From Ligula intestinalis (lineage: Eukaryota > Platyhelminthes > Cestoda > Diphyllobothriidea > Diphyllobothriidae): 64,000 nt of DNA. The stretch spans positions 11,388,618 to 11,452,617 of the forward strand of contig JAYGXS010000009.1 of the NCBI GenBank assembly GCA_036362985.1, written 5' to 3'. This document shows positions 51,771-62,474 of this stretch, one piece after another (position 1 is the stretch's first letter; every line of letters begins with the position of its first letter). The translations under genes and the position numbers were made by a program. The notes beneath the pieces are model-generated. The model did no database searches, was not told the origin of the DNA, and saw nothing but the letters and a program-made list of their open reading frames with translations.

Positions 51771-53315
51771 TTACCAAGGCAAAGTTAGGTTAACTACATG
51801 CTCCAACTGTTTGCATAGGTCAGGTTTGACCCGCCGTATGTAAGCTGCCTCCAGGCAGCGTAAAGTGCGAGTTGTTCGTGCTCGAACAAGTACTCGGAAG
51901 GACGTTTTTGGGTCAACAGAATGGCCAGAGTCTAACATATGTTCAGTAATTGATGACCGGGAAATTCTGTTTTCTTGTTTAATTAGCCAGCTAGGTAAAT
52001 GGTCCTTAGCTCTGGTGGCCAATTACCTCTGCGTTCGCCCTATGTACTTGCATCCACAAGTACATGTTAATTCATAAATGCAGTTTGAAGTGGCGTGCAA
52101 CGGCATGGCATCCTTCGCATGAGGAACTGGTAAAGGCTTTGTCGGATTGCAAATTATCAGATCAGCAGCATAGTACGTCCTTTCAATGGCATTGAGAAGG
52201 CGTCTTTTGATGGTGTTTAGTATGTTATCGCCCTTGAATCGTAAGGAGATGAAGACGGGCTTTTTTGGTGCTAATTGTTGCGTCAAATTAGGTCTTAGAG
52301 GTTTAATGTATTTGTCTATTAATTGACTTGGATATCCTCGCTTCATAATGGTGTAATTAAGGTTGGTTAATTCATCATCCAATGTATCCGTAGAACAGAT
52401 CATTCTGGTCCTCTGGAAAAGAGTATATACCAAGTTACGTTTCCATTGAATGGGAACAAAACTCAGATAATGTAAATACTGTCCTTTCCAGGTGTTTTTA
52501 TGGAAGACCGTCCGTGTAATGGAACCATCTTTCTGTCTGGATAAGTTAACGTCGAGAAAGGAAAGATGGTTATCTTATTTCCTGTTCCCTGGTAAATTTT
52601 ATCTTAGGATAAAGACTGTTCATTGTAGACAATAATCTTTCGGCTTGCCTTGGATTGTCCACGATCGTTAATATATCATTTACATACAGTTTGTATAGTG
52701 TGTCATTGTTCAATTTGGCAGATACTTTATCTTCTAAATGGCCCATAAATAGGTCAGCAAAGGTAGGTCCTAGTGGGCTTCCCATCTCGACTCCGTCAAT
52801 TTGTCGGTATAATTGTCCATTGAATAGGAATTGGACATTATTTGTGCATAACTGTAGTAAGTTCCGTAATATTTAAGGGGCCAGACGGGTATCCGAGGGA
52901 TAAGTGCAAATGATATCTAAAGTTTCTTCCAAGGAAACGTTGGTAAATAATTACTCAACGTCCAAGGATATCATATGTCTGTCGGAAATATTTTGGCGTC
53001 TTATTTCGTCGACAAAATGGAAACTATCTTTTAATGTGTAAGAAGTAAACCTTTTGCGAATTGGTTCTATTTCCTTCACAAGCCATTGTGCTAGTCTATG
53101 AAATGGTGAGTTTGACATGGATAGAATTGGCCGTAAAGGAATATCCTTTTTGTGTGTTTTTGGTAAACCATGCAGTCGTGAGATATATGAGTCCCTGGGT
53201 TTTAGGGCAGAGCTGTTTTGGAATCCATTAGATTATTATCCAACATAAGCTTGATCATTTTCCAGGCGGAGTCTTCCAATGCCTTGGTCTCATCTTTACC
53301 TTCAACTTCTAGACG
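51771..53315 (-). pseudogene. PLE-B RT and GIY-YIG, minus copy
   Basis: Minus-strand frames give RT fingers (near 53150: LRPILSMSNSP-type), VEMGSPLGPTFADLFMGHLE, a mutated active site YVND (52675-52686) instead of YVDD, NSLYPKIKF, RGYPSQLIDKY, PHAKDAMPLHATSNCIYELT, the CGCKYIGRTQR signature, a stop codon, then LATRAKDHLPSWLIKQ and a C-terminal VKPDLCKQLEHV. The Asp-to-Asn change and the stop after GRTQR make it inactive. Confidence 0.85.
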
Positions 53316-53394
53316 TTGGACGTTGAGTCAATATTTAGAAACGTTCCCTTGGAAGAAACTTTAGATATCATTTGCACTTATTCCTTGGATGCCA

Positions 53395-53729
53395 GGCCGT
53401 TGCACGCCACTTCAAACTGCATTTATGAATTAACATGCGCTTGCGGATGCAAGTTCATAGGGCGAACGCAGAGGTAATTGGCCACCAGAGCTAAGGAACA
53501 TTTACCTAGCTGGCTAATTAAACAAGAAAACAGAATTTCCCGGTCATCAATTACTGAACATATGTTAGACTCTGGCCATTCTGTTGACCCAAAAACGTCC
53601 TTCCGAGTACTTGTTCGAGCACGAACAACTCGCACTTTACGCTGCCTGGAGGCAGCTTACATACGGCGGGTCAAACCTGACCTATGCAAACAGTTGGAGC
53701 ATGTAGTTAACCTAACTTTGCCTTGGTAA
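53395..53729 (+). pseudogene. PLE-B GIY-YIG, plus copy
   Basis: HATSNCIYELTCACGCKFIG-type start, the same nonsense codon after R-Q-R as the minus arm, then LATRAKEHLPSWLIKQENRI, SVDPKTSFRVLVRARTTRTL and CLEAAYIRRVKPDLCKQLEH, ending LTLPW. Only one residue differs from the minus arm in the last 83. Confidence 0.85.
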
Positions 53730-54214
53730 CATTGGCTCCCTGTTTATACATTTTTCCTCCTAAGTTGTTACCTCAGGTGTTTTTCCCTGTTATTTTTGCT
53801 GACCATAGCGTTTGAACTTCTCATGTTATTGATTAGCTACTTAGCCACTTCTTACTACTACTGATTGGTTTGTCTAAAACTTTCGTTAACTCAACCCTCC
53901 CTTATATTACTGTATTGCCTGATGATGAATTAATCGAAAACGTTCGTTCGCTTAACTTGACTTCTTATGACCTTGTGTTTATATCGATTTTTCTGTATGA
54001 TTTCATTGTGTATCTTCTCTTTTGTGATTCACGTTAAGTAATGAGAGGCGGCAACTGACGAGCTCTCTCGAAATGATATGGATCCAATTAATCATTTTGC
54101 TGCTATTGCCATATTTAAATTTGCACCAGGGAAACGTTGCTTTAAAATTGGGTTCCGTCCCTTGAGGGTTGGACGCGACAGGGCCGGACGGAGTGACAAC
54201 TTTTCCCCTAACGC

Positions 54215-54340
54215 TTCTGTAGAAAATATACTACTCCGTGTACTCTGTTTTCCCACCGTCATGTCTCCTAAACTATAGAAACCAAGGGCCTGGATGATTG
54301 TAGCTGTTAGGGTTAACCGTCTTAGCCTTATTTCCTAGAT
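54215..54340 (+). repeat. Dispersed repeat R1, plus copy
   Basis: ATACTACTCCGTGTACTCTG, then AAGGGCCTGGATGATTGTAG and TTAGGGTTAACCGTCTTAGCC. Shares the 3' part of the R7-R1 unit. Confidence 0.6.
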
Positions 54341-54344
54341 ATGT

Positions 54345-55050
54345 TTACCAGTATAAGAGTTAATGTTTTAATATTTTTACCTGCGATTGTATCTCTAGTA
54401 GGGCCCATCACGGTGAATGCTTCACAGCTTCCCGCTCTCCCTCAAGATGATTGGTAATCATGGTCCGGAATAATCTAATCAACGTCTTTGGCTTTCATGC
54501 AATCTGCCACATTGCAGCTTTTTTATTTCTAGCAGTTCAAAATGCGTGTTCGTATTTTTAATCTATACTGGCGTAGCTAAATAATCTAGCTGTGTAATTG
54601 ACCTGAAAATGGTTCTCGTTAATAGGAACTTTGGCCTTCCATTTTCTGAGTGCACTCAGATGTTGTAGTCACCCTTCGGCCCCCATTTCCTTCTGCACAC
54701 TTCTTCCTTCACCTACCTCCTAAACTCATCCTCCTCATCCTCCTTTTCATTTTTCCTTCTCCTCACAGTCTGGTTAGTGAAGGTACCACAGTGTGTGTGA
54801 CTGATACTACATTCGAAGTCCCGGCAAAGATTCACTGTAAGGGGCACTCTGTAGTTTAATATAAATAACTGCGTACTTATATCGCCCTCCATTGCTTTGT
54901 CCGATGTCATTGTTCAAGACCAGCTGCCTCAAGGTAATCCAAAAGATCAGTCAGCGCTTACATACGCACTGATCTGCAGATGCTTGACCCTCTTCCACTC
55001 GGGCACACACGTGCGTCTAGGTTCTCGCGGCTGCCCAGGCACCACTTGAA
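54345..55050. other. No gene recognised
   Basis: CT-rich near 54680-54780. No domains and no shared repeats. Confidence 0.4.
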
Positions 55051-55059
55051 CATATTTAG

Positions 55060-55255
55060 TGGGTCGTTGCCTGCTCGTTGTGCGGCTTTTTTCTCGTGAT
55101 CTCAATCTGTCTGGACCTCAAGGTCGTTGCGACTGCTGCGAGACACAGGCCACTCACGATGTACATCAACGGTGTCGAGCCATACGCTATCCACTCACAC
55201 TATCCACCGGCACGATGTCCAACCAATCACAGGCCGACCTAGCCAATGGACTAGC

Positions 55256-55303
<48 letters not shown>

Positions 55304-55560
55304 CTGGCCTAACGGTTCTTCAACCTCACTTGGAATTGCGCCTAGCAGCGGCGCGGTCGCGCCGATGCCGCCTCTCCAACTGGCCCCACAGTCGGACGCC
55401 CTACAAGAACTATTGACAACCATCACTTTATCCCTTATTTAAACAATACATTGTTCCGCCTTCTCTGCTTTCACAAGACTTATCCTATCTCTTAAGGAAC
55501 CAGGGCCTGAATGATTGTAGGTGTTAGGGTTAAACGTCTTAGCCTTAACTCCTTTACATC
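55060..55560 (+). repeat. Composite repeat R7-R1, copy 2
   Basis: End-to-end relative of 30510-30945, enlarged by a (CT)n microsatellite at 55255-55298 exactly where copy 1 has GCTCTGTCTTTGTC. It ends in the R1 core (GGAACCAGGGCC, TTAGGGTTAAACG). Confidence 0.75.
55255..55298 (+). repeat. (CT)n microsatellite
   Basis: About 22 CT units with one G interruption, inside repeat R7-R1. Confidence 0.95.
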
Positions 55561-55669
55561 TTACTTTTTCCCCAACTACGGCCGCCAGACAGCTCTCAGG
55601 ACCATGGCGCTCCAGCGGAATGACATGTGCTCCGAGGTCAAATCTTTTTACATCTATTCTTCGTCCCTC

Positions 55670-55765
55670 TGTGTACACAATATACTGTTTCAGATATTGA
55701 GGCCTCCATTGACCTCTTGTCTACTAAGAAACCATGGTCTGAAAACCGCAGCTGCTAAGATTTAA
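55670..55765 (+). repeat. Dispersed repeat R1, partial
   Basis: CACAATATACTGTTTCAG, then CTACTAAGAAACCATGGTCTG. A diverged second R1 directly after the R7-R1 unit. Confidence 0.45.
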
Positions 55766-55791
55766 CTAACTTAAGTCACTGCGATACCCAC

Positions 55792-56400
55792 GTCAAGTCC
55801 ATTCCGACGCCATATTTTCGTGTGTCCCCTACGCGCGCCCCTGGATTTATGATGCTTGACCTTGACATGGCCGCCTGCATGGCGTGGGTACTGATTATCA
55901 TCTGACAGCTACCATGCGTTCTTGAGTCATGCACATAAAAGACCCACTGTAAATAGCTGTCCAGTCTACCATCGTTTATCAGGTGTCATGTCGTGACTGT
56001 TCTTGCCATTATATAGGGCAGACCGGGCGACGACTTAGCTGGCGAATAACGGAGAAAAAACGGATAGTGCGGAGAGGCAACATACTGTCCCAGATCGCTA
56101 CCCACACCCTGGAAGAAGGTCGTGCATTCGAATTCTCGAGCACACGGATAATGACACAAGTCAGTAATCAGACGGGACGAGAACTGCTGGAGGCCTGGGT
56201 GTCAGATCCTAACTGCATTGACAGGCATGTGGTTATACCACTCTGTTAATTTGTCATCCATACTCGCGACCAGAAACCAGGGCCCAGTTCCCGTACAAAC
56301 ATGCAGGCTGCCACGTCAAGGTCACATGTCATAACTCCAGGGACGCGCGTCAGGTACACTAGATAAGATGGCGGCGGATTGGACTTGGCGTGGGCATTGA
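55792..56400. mobile_element. PLE-C head-to-head pair
   Basis: The minus fragment 55792-55890 is the reverse complement of 56303-56400: CCACGTCAA, GACGCGCG and TGACCTTGACATGGCCGCCTG blocks. The plus part contains a GIY-YIG frame followed by the 3' tail, which runs on to about 56510 with a decayed stem (AGAGATGGCTGC). This is the same family as 43029-43757. Confidence 0.7.
55971..56249 (+). pseudogene. PLE-C GIY-YIG domain
   Basis: The frame encodes SCRDCSCHYIGQTGRRLSWR (the GIY-YIG signature with a preceding cysteine pair), a helix, HTLEEGRAFEFSSTRIM, then QTGRELLEAWVSDPNCIDRH, the C-terminal helix with its conserved glutamate and tryptophan. It ends at TAA 56249. Nothing of the RT is present upstream. 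The domain itself is uninterrupted over about 88 residues. Confidence 0.8.
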
Positions 56401-56519
56401 CAAATTAAATGTGCAAACCCCCTTCCACCCCTTTTTACACGTACCCAATGCCTGCTGTTTTCCCATTTTCTCTAAGGATTAGAGATGGCTGCTTATCTGA
56501 CAGTGATAATTATGTGAAG

Positions 56520-57190
56520 CAGTGGCGTATATACAGTTAAGCGACCGCTGGCCATGCCAGGTTTCGAACTCGTGGGAGGTTCGTTTGTCCATACAAGACC
56601 AGCTTCCTCAAACACAACAGTCACGCCTTTTAATAGCACCTAGCAGTTACCCAAGGACTTGAGGTAATTTAGTGGGGCCCAGAAGACCTTGTTGGTATCC
56701 GCAGTGGCGTCCGGAGTGGATGGTATGTGCGAGAATAGCGTTTTTTATCTTCCTGGTTTGGCCTTTCTCAGCCACGCGTAAGGTGCTCCCTTTTACCTGT
56801 ACATAGGCAACGGCCTGGTCGACCAATATAACCTAGTCCAAAGGCGCAAGTAAATTAGTCTTTGCACACGGCGGTGATGTGAACTAGTAACCTATTCTTA
56901 CCTTATCCGAACGAAACCGGGTTGGTTGAGAACAATATGCAACCTCTCACTGCTAGGAAAGTTCCTTACATATCTAGGGCAAGGCGTTTTTTTGGGAAAC
57001 AATTAAATTTTCGAATTCCTTTTGACAAGTAAATATCAAACATAGGAACACTAAAGAAACCATTACGAAGCCGTACACAAAATGTACAATAAACTTTTGA
57101 CAAGCATCTATACAGGCAAGTAGATGTTGTTGATATGGTTTTGCTTCTTAAAACTCGAAAAAAATGTTTCCCATGTGCAAATTTAAAAGA
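56520..57190. other. No gene; one B-box-like site
   Basis: GAGTTCGAAACC (minus strand, 56563-56574) is a good pol III B box, and the sequence around it looks weakly tRNA-like, so a SINE relic is possible. The remainder is AT-rich. Confidence 0.3.
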
Positions 57191-57194
57191 GAGC

Positions 57195-57345
57195 AATAAC
57201 AGCAAGATTTATTGGATCCATGGCATTTCAAAAGAGCTCTACAGTTGCTACCTGTCATTGTTTGTTGCTGTTTTTCATCTTTGACGATGGCCTCCTGCAG
57301 CAGCCCGAAAGCTCAGGACAAAATACAAGTCATTCCAGCGCTCGA
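57195..57345. mobile_element. PLE-B tail fragments forming an inverted head
   Basis: TTGGATCCATGGCATTTC and AGAGCTCTACAGTTGC match the outermost tail of the minus PLE-B arm (51526 onward). Then follows a 3' module TTGACGA (57281-57287), T, GGCC-stem, GAAA (57307-57310) and CCAGCGCTCGATCG, joined directly to PLE-B coding sequence at about 57346. Confidence 0.55.
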
Positions 57346-57650
57346 TCGTTGCAATCCAACGAAGCCGTTACCAATTCCTCATGCGAAAGATACCTTGCCG
57401 TTGCACGCCACTTCAAACTGCATTTATGAATTAACATGCACTAGTGGATGCAAGTACATAGGGCGAACGCAACGGCAATTGGCCACCAGAGCTAAGGAAC
57501 ACTTACATAGCTGGTTAATAAAACAAACAAACAGAACTCCCCGGTCATCAATTACAGATTATCTGCTAGGCTTGGGCCATTCTTTTGACCCCAAAACGTC
57601 TTTCAAAGTACTTGTTCGAGCACGAAAAACTCGCACCTTATGCTACCTAG
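57346..57650 (+). pseudogene. PLE-B GIY-YIG, third copy
   Basis: CNPTKPLPIPHAKDTLPLHA, then SNCIYELTC, GCKYIGRTQRQLATRAKEHL and a C-terminal SFKVLVRARKTRTL. It has CAA (Q) where both arms of the 51-54 kb pair have the stop. It is cut at about 57650 by PLE-D. Confidence 0.85.
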
Positions 57651-58015
57651 ACCAAATGTTGGGGTGCATCTGAGGGAAACGAACGGTCGTAGGGGGACTC
57701 CTGGCTTGTGGACCATGGAGGGGGGCCGTAGAATCTTGGTAGCGCTGCATCCTCCGGTTTTATCCTTTGCCAGTAAAACTCTGTTATGGTGTCGGGGAAG
57801 ATCGAGTTCAGATTCTCTGTGAAATCCTCAATCTTGTCTCGATGAATGATGACAAACGTGTCATCAACATACCGGCTCCACAATCGTGGTCGAAAATGTT
57901 CGGGAGCCAGTGCCTCCAGTCGTTGCAGTACTGCTTCGGCGATCAGGCCAGATAACGGCGACCCCATTGGTGTACCTTTTACTTGTTCATACACTTCTGC
58001 TACTCTTCTTAAACG
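57650..58015 (-). pseudogene. PLE-D reverse transcriptase fragment
   Basis: The minus frame reads VYEQVKGTPMGSPLSGLIAE, RPRLWSRYVDDTFVII with YVDD intact at 57860-57871, DKIEDFTENLNSIFPD and a TEFYW end, then loses similarity. The order GTPMGSPLS then YVDD is RT domains 4-5 of Penelope-like elements. It abuts the PLE-B fragment tail to tail. Fingers, thumb and endonuclease are missing. Confidence 0.8.
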
Positions 58016-58019
58016 TAAG

Positions 58020-61000
58020 TGATAACGCTGACAGCTGGTTTTCCACAGAAAAATATTAATCTTGGACGATTAATATTGGCAAATATCAGTGCACTATAAC
58101 TAATATTATCTATCCTTATAACAATGATCTAAGCCTCATTAAGTTAACTCGAAGCATATTTTGATGTTAAACAATAATGAGCTGCTTATTCGAATTTGCG
58201 GCCCGTATTTGTCGCTGGTCCTGCATCTTAAAATCTAAAATGGATTTGTTGGAATAGAAATATACGACGGAGCCGTCACAAAATATGCTCCATTACATCT
58301 CTGTCTATTTTGGACAACAATGCTGGTAAATGGAACGAAATTAAGCTAAGCCTCACATTATTTGCCGTTCGCGTGTTTCAAAAGGACAATCACAGGGGCC
58401 CATTCAGTTAGATTTTAAGTTACTGATTTATTATATTCTGTAATGCTGCATAAAAAGATTGAATTTAATATAGGTCTTTACTTTCAACAGAAAATCGTAG
58501 GCATCACAAGCATTCACGAAAGTTTTGCACTGATATCTGTTCACGGATTAACAGGTGTTATTGAATAAACATAGATTAGTTTCTGTGTATTCCATACATG
58601 GATGTCTTGAATTTATATGCGCCAGCATATTGATAGGCATACATTTATCATAGAGAACACTCTGCATATAAAGTGCAGATAAATGTGTTTCTGAAATAAA
58701 GTAAAATAAAATTATACTTTTTCCGTTCTTCGTTCAAAACCCTGGTTGCCTTTTCAATTGAGAGGAAGGAGGTATCAAATGTTTGCCATTAGTTTCTACT
58801 AAAATATTTCATTCGTTCACTATTAAGCTATATGCAAAATATGTCACTTTTTCCTTTTCACCACATTTTCATATAGTATAAGTATATAAGTATATAAGTA
58901 TATAAGTTTTGTTCAAATATAATGAGAAGGCTGAGCAAGGTATCCAGATTAGATTTTAATGTAAAAGTAAATTAGCTGCCTGCAGTAATTGTGACCATTA
59001 GATGTAAGTGATCGTTCACCAACGCGCACGAAAGGGGATTTCTTGTCCCACTACAACCGTAAACGAGCCACCACAAGCTATTCACCGTAGCCTTTGTGTT
59101 AATTTAGGGCATTCTTACTGGAGAAATGTTATGACCAGCCTAGTTCTGATTAGTTGGTCGAACGCCGAGCCAAGGAACCTGTAAGATAGAGACAGAGAAG
59201 TCGGGTTGGCCGGAGAAAGGAGAAGTTTACTGCGACAAGATTGGTACAGCAAGTCAGAGGAGTGTGTCAGGTCCAACATAATTTGGGAACAAACGATGGT
59301 GAGTAAAGTCCATTGGGTTAATCAGCTTTTGGCTGCTGGCGTAATTAATGTGATTAAATTTGGAATTATCGATTGGGTGACTGCAATTTTGTTTGCTGCC
59401 GGTGGCCGATCGATAGCCTGCTGTGCGCGCCGCTTACGCAGGCTATCTATCTGTTAGGCGTATGCTAACAGAGTAATCGTAAAAAGTGACACCTTCCCAG
59501 AAAAAACGATGAACATTCGAACGAAAAATATGCTTCCAACGTGCAATAAAACTGGAAACCTGTAGCTTATTTTATTTTTCATAGTAGATTCCAAAATGGT
59601 ACGACTTTAACCTTAATCTCTAAATATTCTCGTTTTGCGTGTTTTATTTTGGGATATACGGAACAAATAATTTCATTCGACAATCACATTGCGGGTCTAC
59701 AGCACGAAATTTATCCGCTGTTTAATTACTGTATAAATTATATTACATAAATGCTGCAAACCTTTCTGTCAGCACATAAAATAATTGTGACTGTTGGTCA
59801 TAATCTCTTTATTTTTATTATTTGTTAGATGAAAATGATCTGCATACAAATGGTACGTTTTTAATATATATCATTATGTACCTTAAGGTTTCCGACACAA
59901 GAATTCCAGGGATGTGTCTTCGTGCAGGCATATGCAGTAACGTTGATAACACGATTTAAGTTCGCGAATATTTATCATGAACAAATGCCATCAGACTGAC
60001 TAGTCAGTGCTCAGGGCAACTAATCCACGACGTCACTTTAGTGCAAAAAAATAAGTTAACTGCCGGCACTATTTTTGACTGTGAGCTGTGATTCATCTTT
60101 CTTTAAAGAGCGCCGGAAATGGATTTTATGTTAGATTGAATCTGGATATGAGTCGGCGAAACTATTGTGGTATCCATTACTGTGTACTTTGTGCAGAATG
60201 CAGGAAACGGTAAACGAAAGAACGAAACACATATTTTCAACATGCATGACACACGCGCTGATAGCTATACGAACTTTTTTAATAGCATAACGTAATCCTT
60301 ATTCTCCACCCGTTTTCCTTTTGCGTGTTTTAAGGTGCCTCCTTATTCAAAGCTAACCAATAGGAGTAATTCAAATGCGAGCGGCATTTTATTCGAATCA
60401 TCCAGTATATTTCAAGGTCTCGCGAAAGAGGCGTCTAGATGCTTAGAAACTAAAATGCAGATAAGTATTCAAAGAATGTTTAAGTTAATAATCTCTGTGA
60501 GTAACTGCCCCGCAGGTGTTCGGAATATTTGACTACGATATTCATACCGTCCTCCACTTGTGTGGTGCAATTAAGCTAGGAGTATTTTATTTGTATATCA
60601 ATGCACTTACACCTGTTCACGAAGTAACAGATATTAAAGCATAAGGTTTAGGGTAAACTGACTGCGCCCCACGCATTTATGTCTTCAAAGTATATGGGCC
60701 ACTAAATATATAGGCATCAAAAGTTCATACTTTGCGCGTTACATGCTACATACGTTCTTAATATGCAGTACGCTCGATGTTATGTTTGTTTCGTGACTAA
60801 AATAAAATAACATTGAATCAATTTTCTTTCAATTTGAAAAGTTTCGTTGCACTTTTTTTTCTGGTAAAAACAGTAAGTCAAACCACGAAACGGATAATGT
60901 TTAAAAACGATTTAATGCAATTTGCATATTTTGCTTATGGTAAGTTACTCCTCTGACGGGGTATTTTTTAATTAATTAAAAATGGCTGTTGAAAATAAGG

Positions 61001-61780
61001 GGTATGGAAAACCATAAGGATATTAGTCGATGTTCGTGCGCCACGCATCAATTTGGTTGGAATGTTGAAGATAAATTCAACAATTCTTCTTAGGAAAATA
61101 AATGTAAAGAGACCAGTATAGTTAATTATACTCACGTGAGAAGAATAAATACGAGACCGAAATCACAACCCTGCCTTTTAAAATGTAAAGCTGACATTTT
61201 TCATATGCAAAAACCAAATTTCAACTTCATTTTGCTTCAAAACATTGTTTAAACAGTTTGCCTTTAGACGTATAAATATGGTATTGAGAATTTTAAAAGT
61301 ATACCTATATTTTGAGACCGAATGTTACAAAGCGGTTTTTGGTTTTTACACTGCTCACACACGCATTCTCACATCTTAACTTATTTCACACAGCGGTCCG
61401 TCAGTATTGTACAGAGTTTCCTAGATTATCTTACAAAGGAGCCCATGCAGTATTCATAACGCTTAAATAATAACTGCAGTAGGTGCATATTCTCATGAAA
61501 AACGTTTGAAAACATAATGAATATTATTTTGCGGGAAGTAAGCCCACGCTGCGTGCCCCCAAACTATCATAAAAATATAGTTAGGACTATAAGTAAAACA
61601 GTCAGAGTTTGGTTGAGAAATTACTATTTACTAGCATAGAAAAATGTAATTTTCACAAGAACCTGCTAACTCAAGAAATAGCAATATGAAAACTAACTGA
61701 TGCGATGTGACATAAAAGTGTGTTTAAGGCATGGGAATGAAAAAGGATGGCAAGGATCGGCAGGGCCAATGATAAGATGG
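58020..61780. other. AT-rich stretch without recognised genes
   Basis: About 3.8 kb of AT-rich, apparently unique sequence. I found one short minisatellite and a donor-like ACGATG/GTGAGT at 59298 at the end of a coding-like frame (59206-59297), but no partner exon. It may be intronic or intergenic host DNA. Confidence 0.4.
58877..58906 (+). repeat. Octamer tandem repeat (TATAAGTA)
   Basis: Three full units and six bases of a fourth, without mismatch. Confidence 0.95.
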
Positions 61781-61784
61781 TTAG

Positions 61785-62175
61785 ACTAGTGCTCGAAAGC
61801 TGGTCGAGGACTGGCACACAGAGGCATCGAGTTAAACCCCGCCTGCCTAGCCAAGCGCGCAAGGCTCACACCCGCACAGAACGGGGCGCTAAGGCGGGAG
61901 AGTAGCGACACAGAAACCGTTAATGCTGTGAAAGCGGGGGTGGCAGCGGAACAGGCTGACGCAGCGCCAATGACAGTGGAGAGGATGGCGCCAATCAACA
62001 GTCAAAAGACGGACGATCTCACGTGCATCGCACATGGGTACAACACCCGGCTCTCGGCGAGGCGCATTAACTCAAGGCCGGCGGAAGAGTAAGCATCATG
62101 CTCTGAAGATGAGAACGAGCATGTTTTCGAAACGTCAACACAAATAAAATTTAAACCGAGCACATCCCCCTCCTT
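61785..62175 (+). mobile_element. PLE-D-like 3' end with GIY-YIG C-terminus
   Basis: A GC-rich island in AT-rich DNA. LESW at 61792-61803 (frame 1) and IELNPACLAKRARLT (frame 2) together resemble the last helix of PLE GIY-YIG domains, with a frameshift between them. The frame continues to HGYNTRLSARRINSRPAEE and a stop at about 62090. Then the 3' module follows: CTGAAGA 62103-62109, T, GAGAAC/GTTTTC stem, GAAA 62129-62132, AATAAA 62143-62148 and a CCTTCTTCTTTC end. Confidence 0.6.
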
Positions 62176-62274
62176 CTTCTTTCAGGGATGATGAGCACAA
62201 CCTATATATAAACATACATATCTTGATACAGAACTTCGTGGGGGGGGATGATTATATCACTGAGGCGACGATAT

Positions 62275-62470
62275 ATGCTAGTGTGGACGCAGCCGTGGTT
62301 GATAGTGAGGTGTGCACGACCGCGGGCTTAGCGGGTGTTGACAACGTAGGCGGCAGGCGTCACTGCACGCATTCCACTTCGCGGTCCCCGGCTCCTCGGC
62401 GGGTTTTAGCATGCAGGCCACTGCTGCTGTTGCTGGTGGATTCTGCGGCCGTAGTGGCGTTATCTGCTGC
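62275..62470 (+). repeat. Dispersed repeat RA, copy 2
   Basis: Aligns with 722-900 in the same orientation (GCACGACCGCGGGCTTAGCG, CTTCGCGGTCCCCGGCT, GGTGGATTCTGC). It lies directly downstream of the PLE-D-like end. Confidence 0.6.
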
Positions 62471-62474
62471 TTAT

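Larger units (their letters stand above)
51526..54100. mobile_element. PLE-B head-to-head inverted pair
   Basis: A minus copy (51526-53315) and a plus copy (53316-54100) meet near 53315. The plus copy starts in the RT, jumps by an internal deletion at about 53395 to the GIY-YIG domain and continues through the 3' non-coding tail to GGATCCAAT. The arms 51526-52080 and 53423-54090 are nearly identical, so the pair is fairly young. One arm lacks 113 nt of tail present in the other. Confidence 0.85.
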
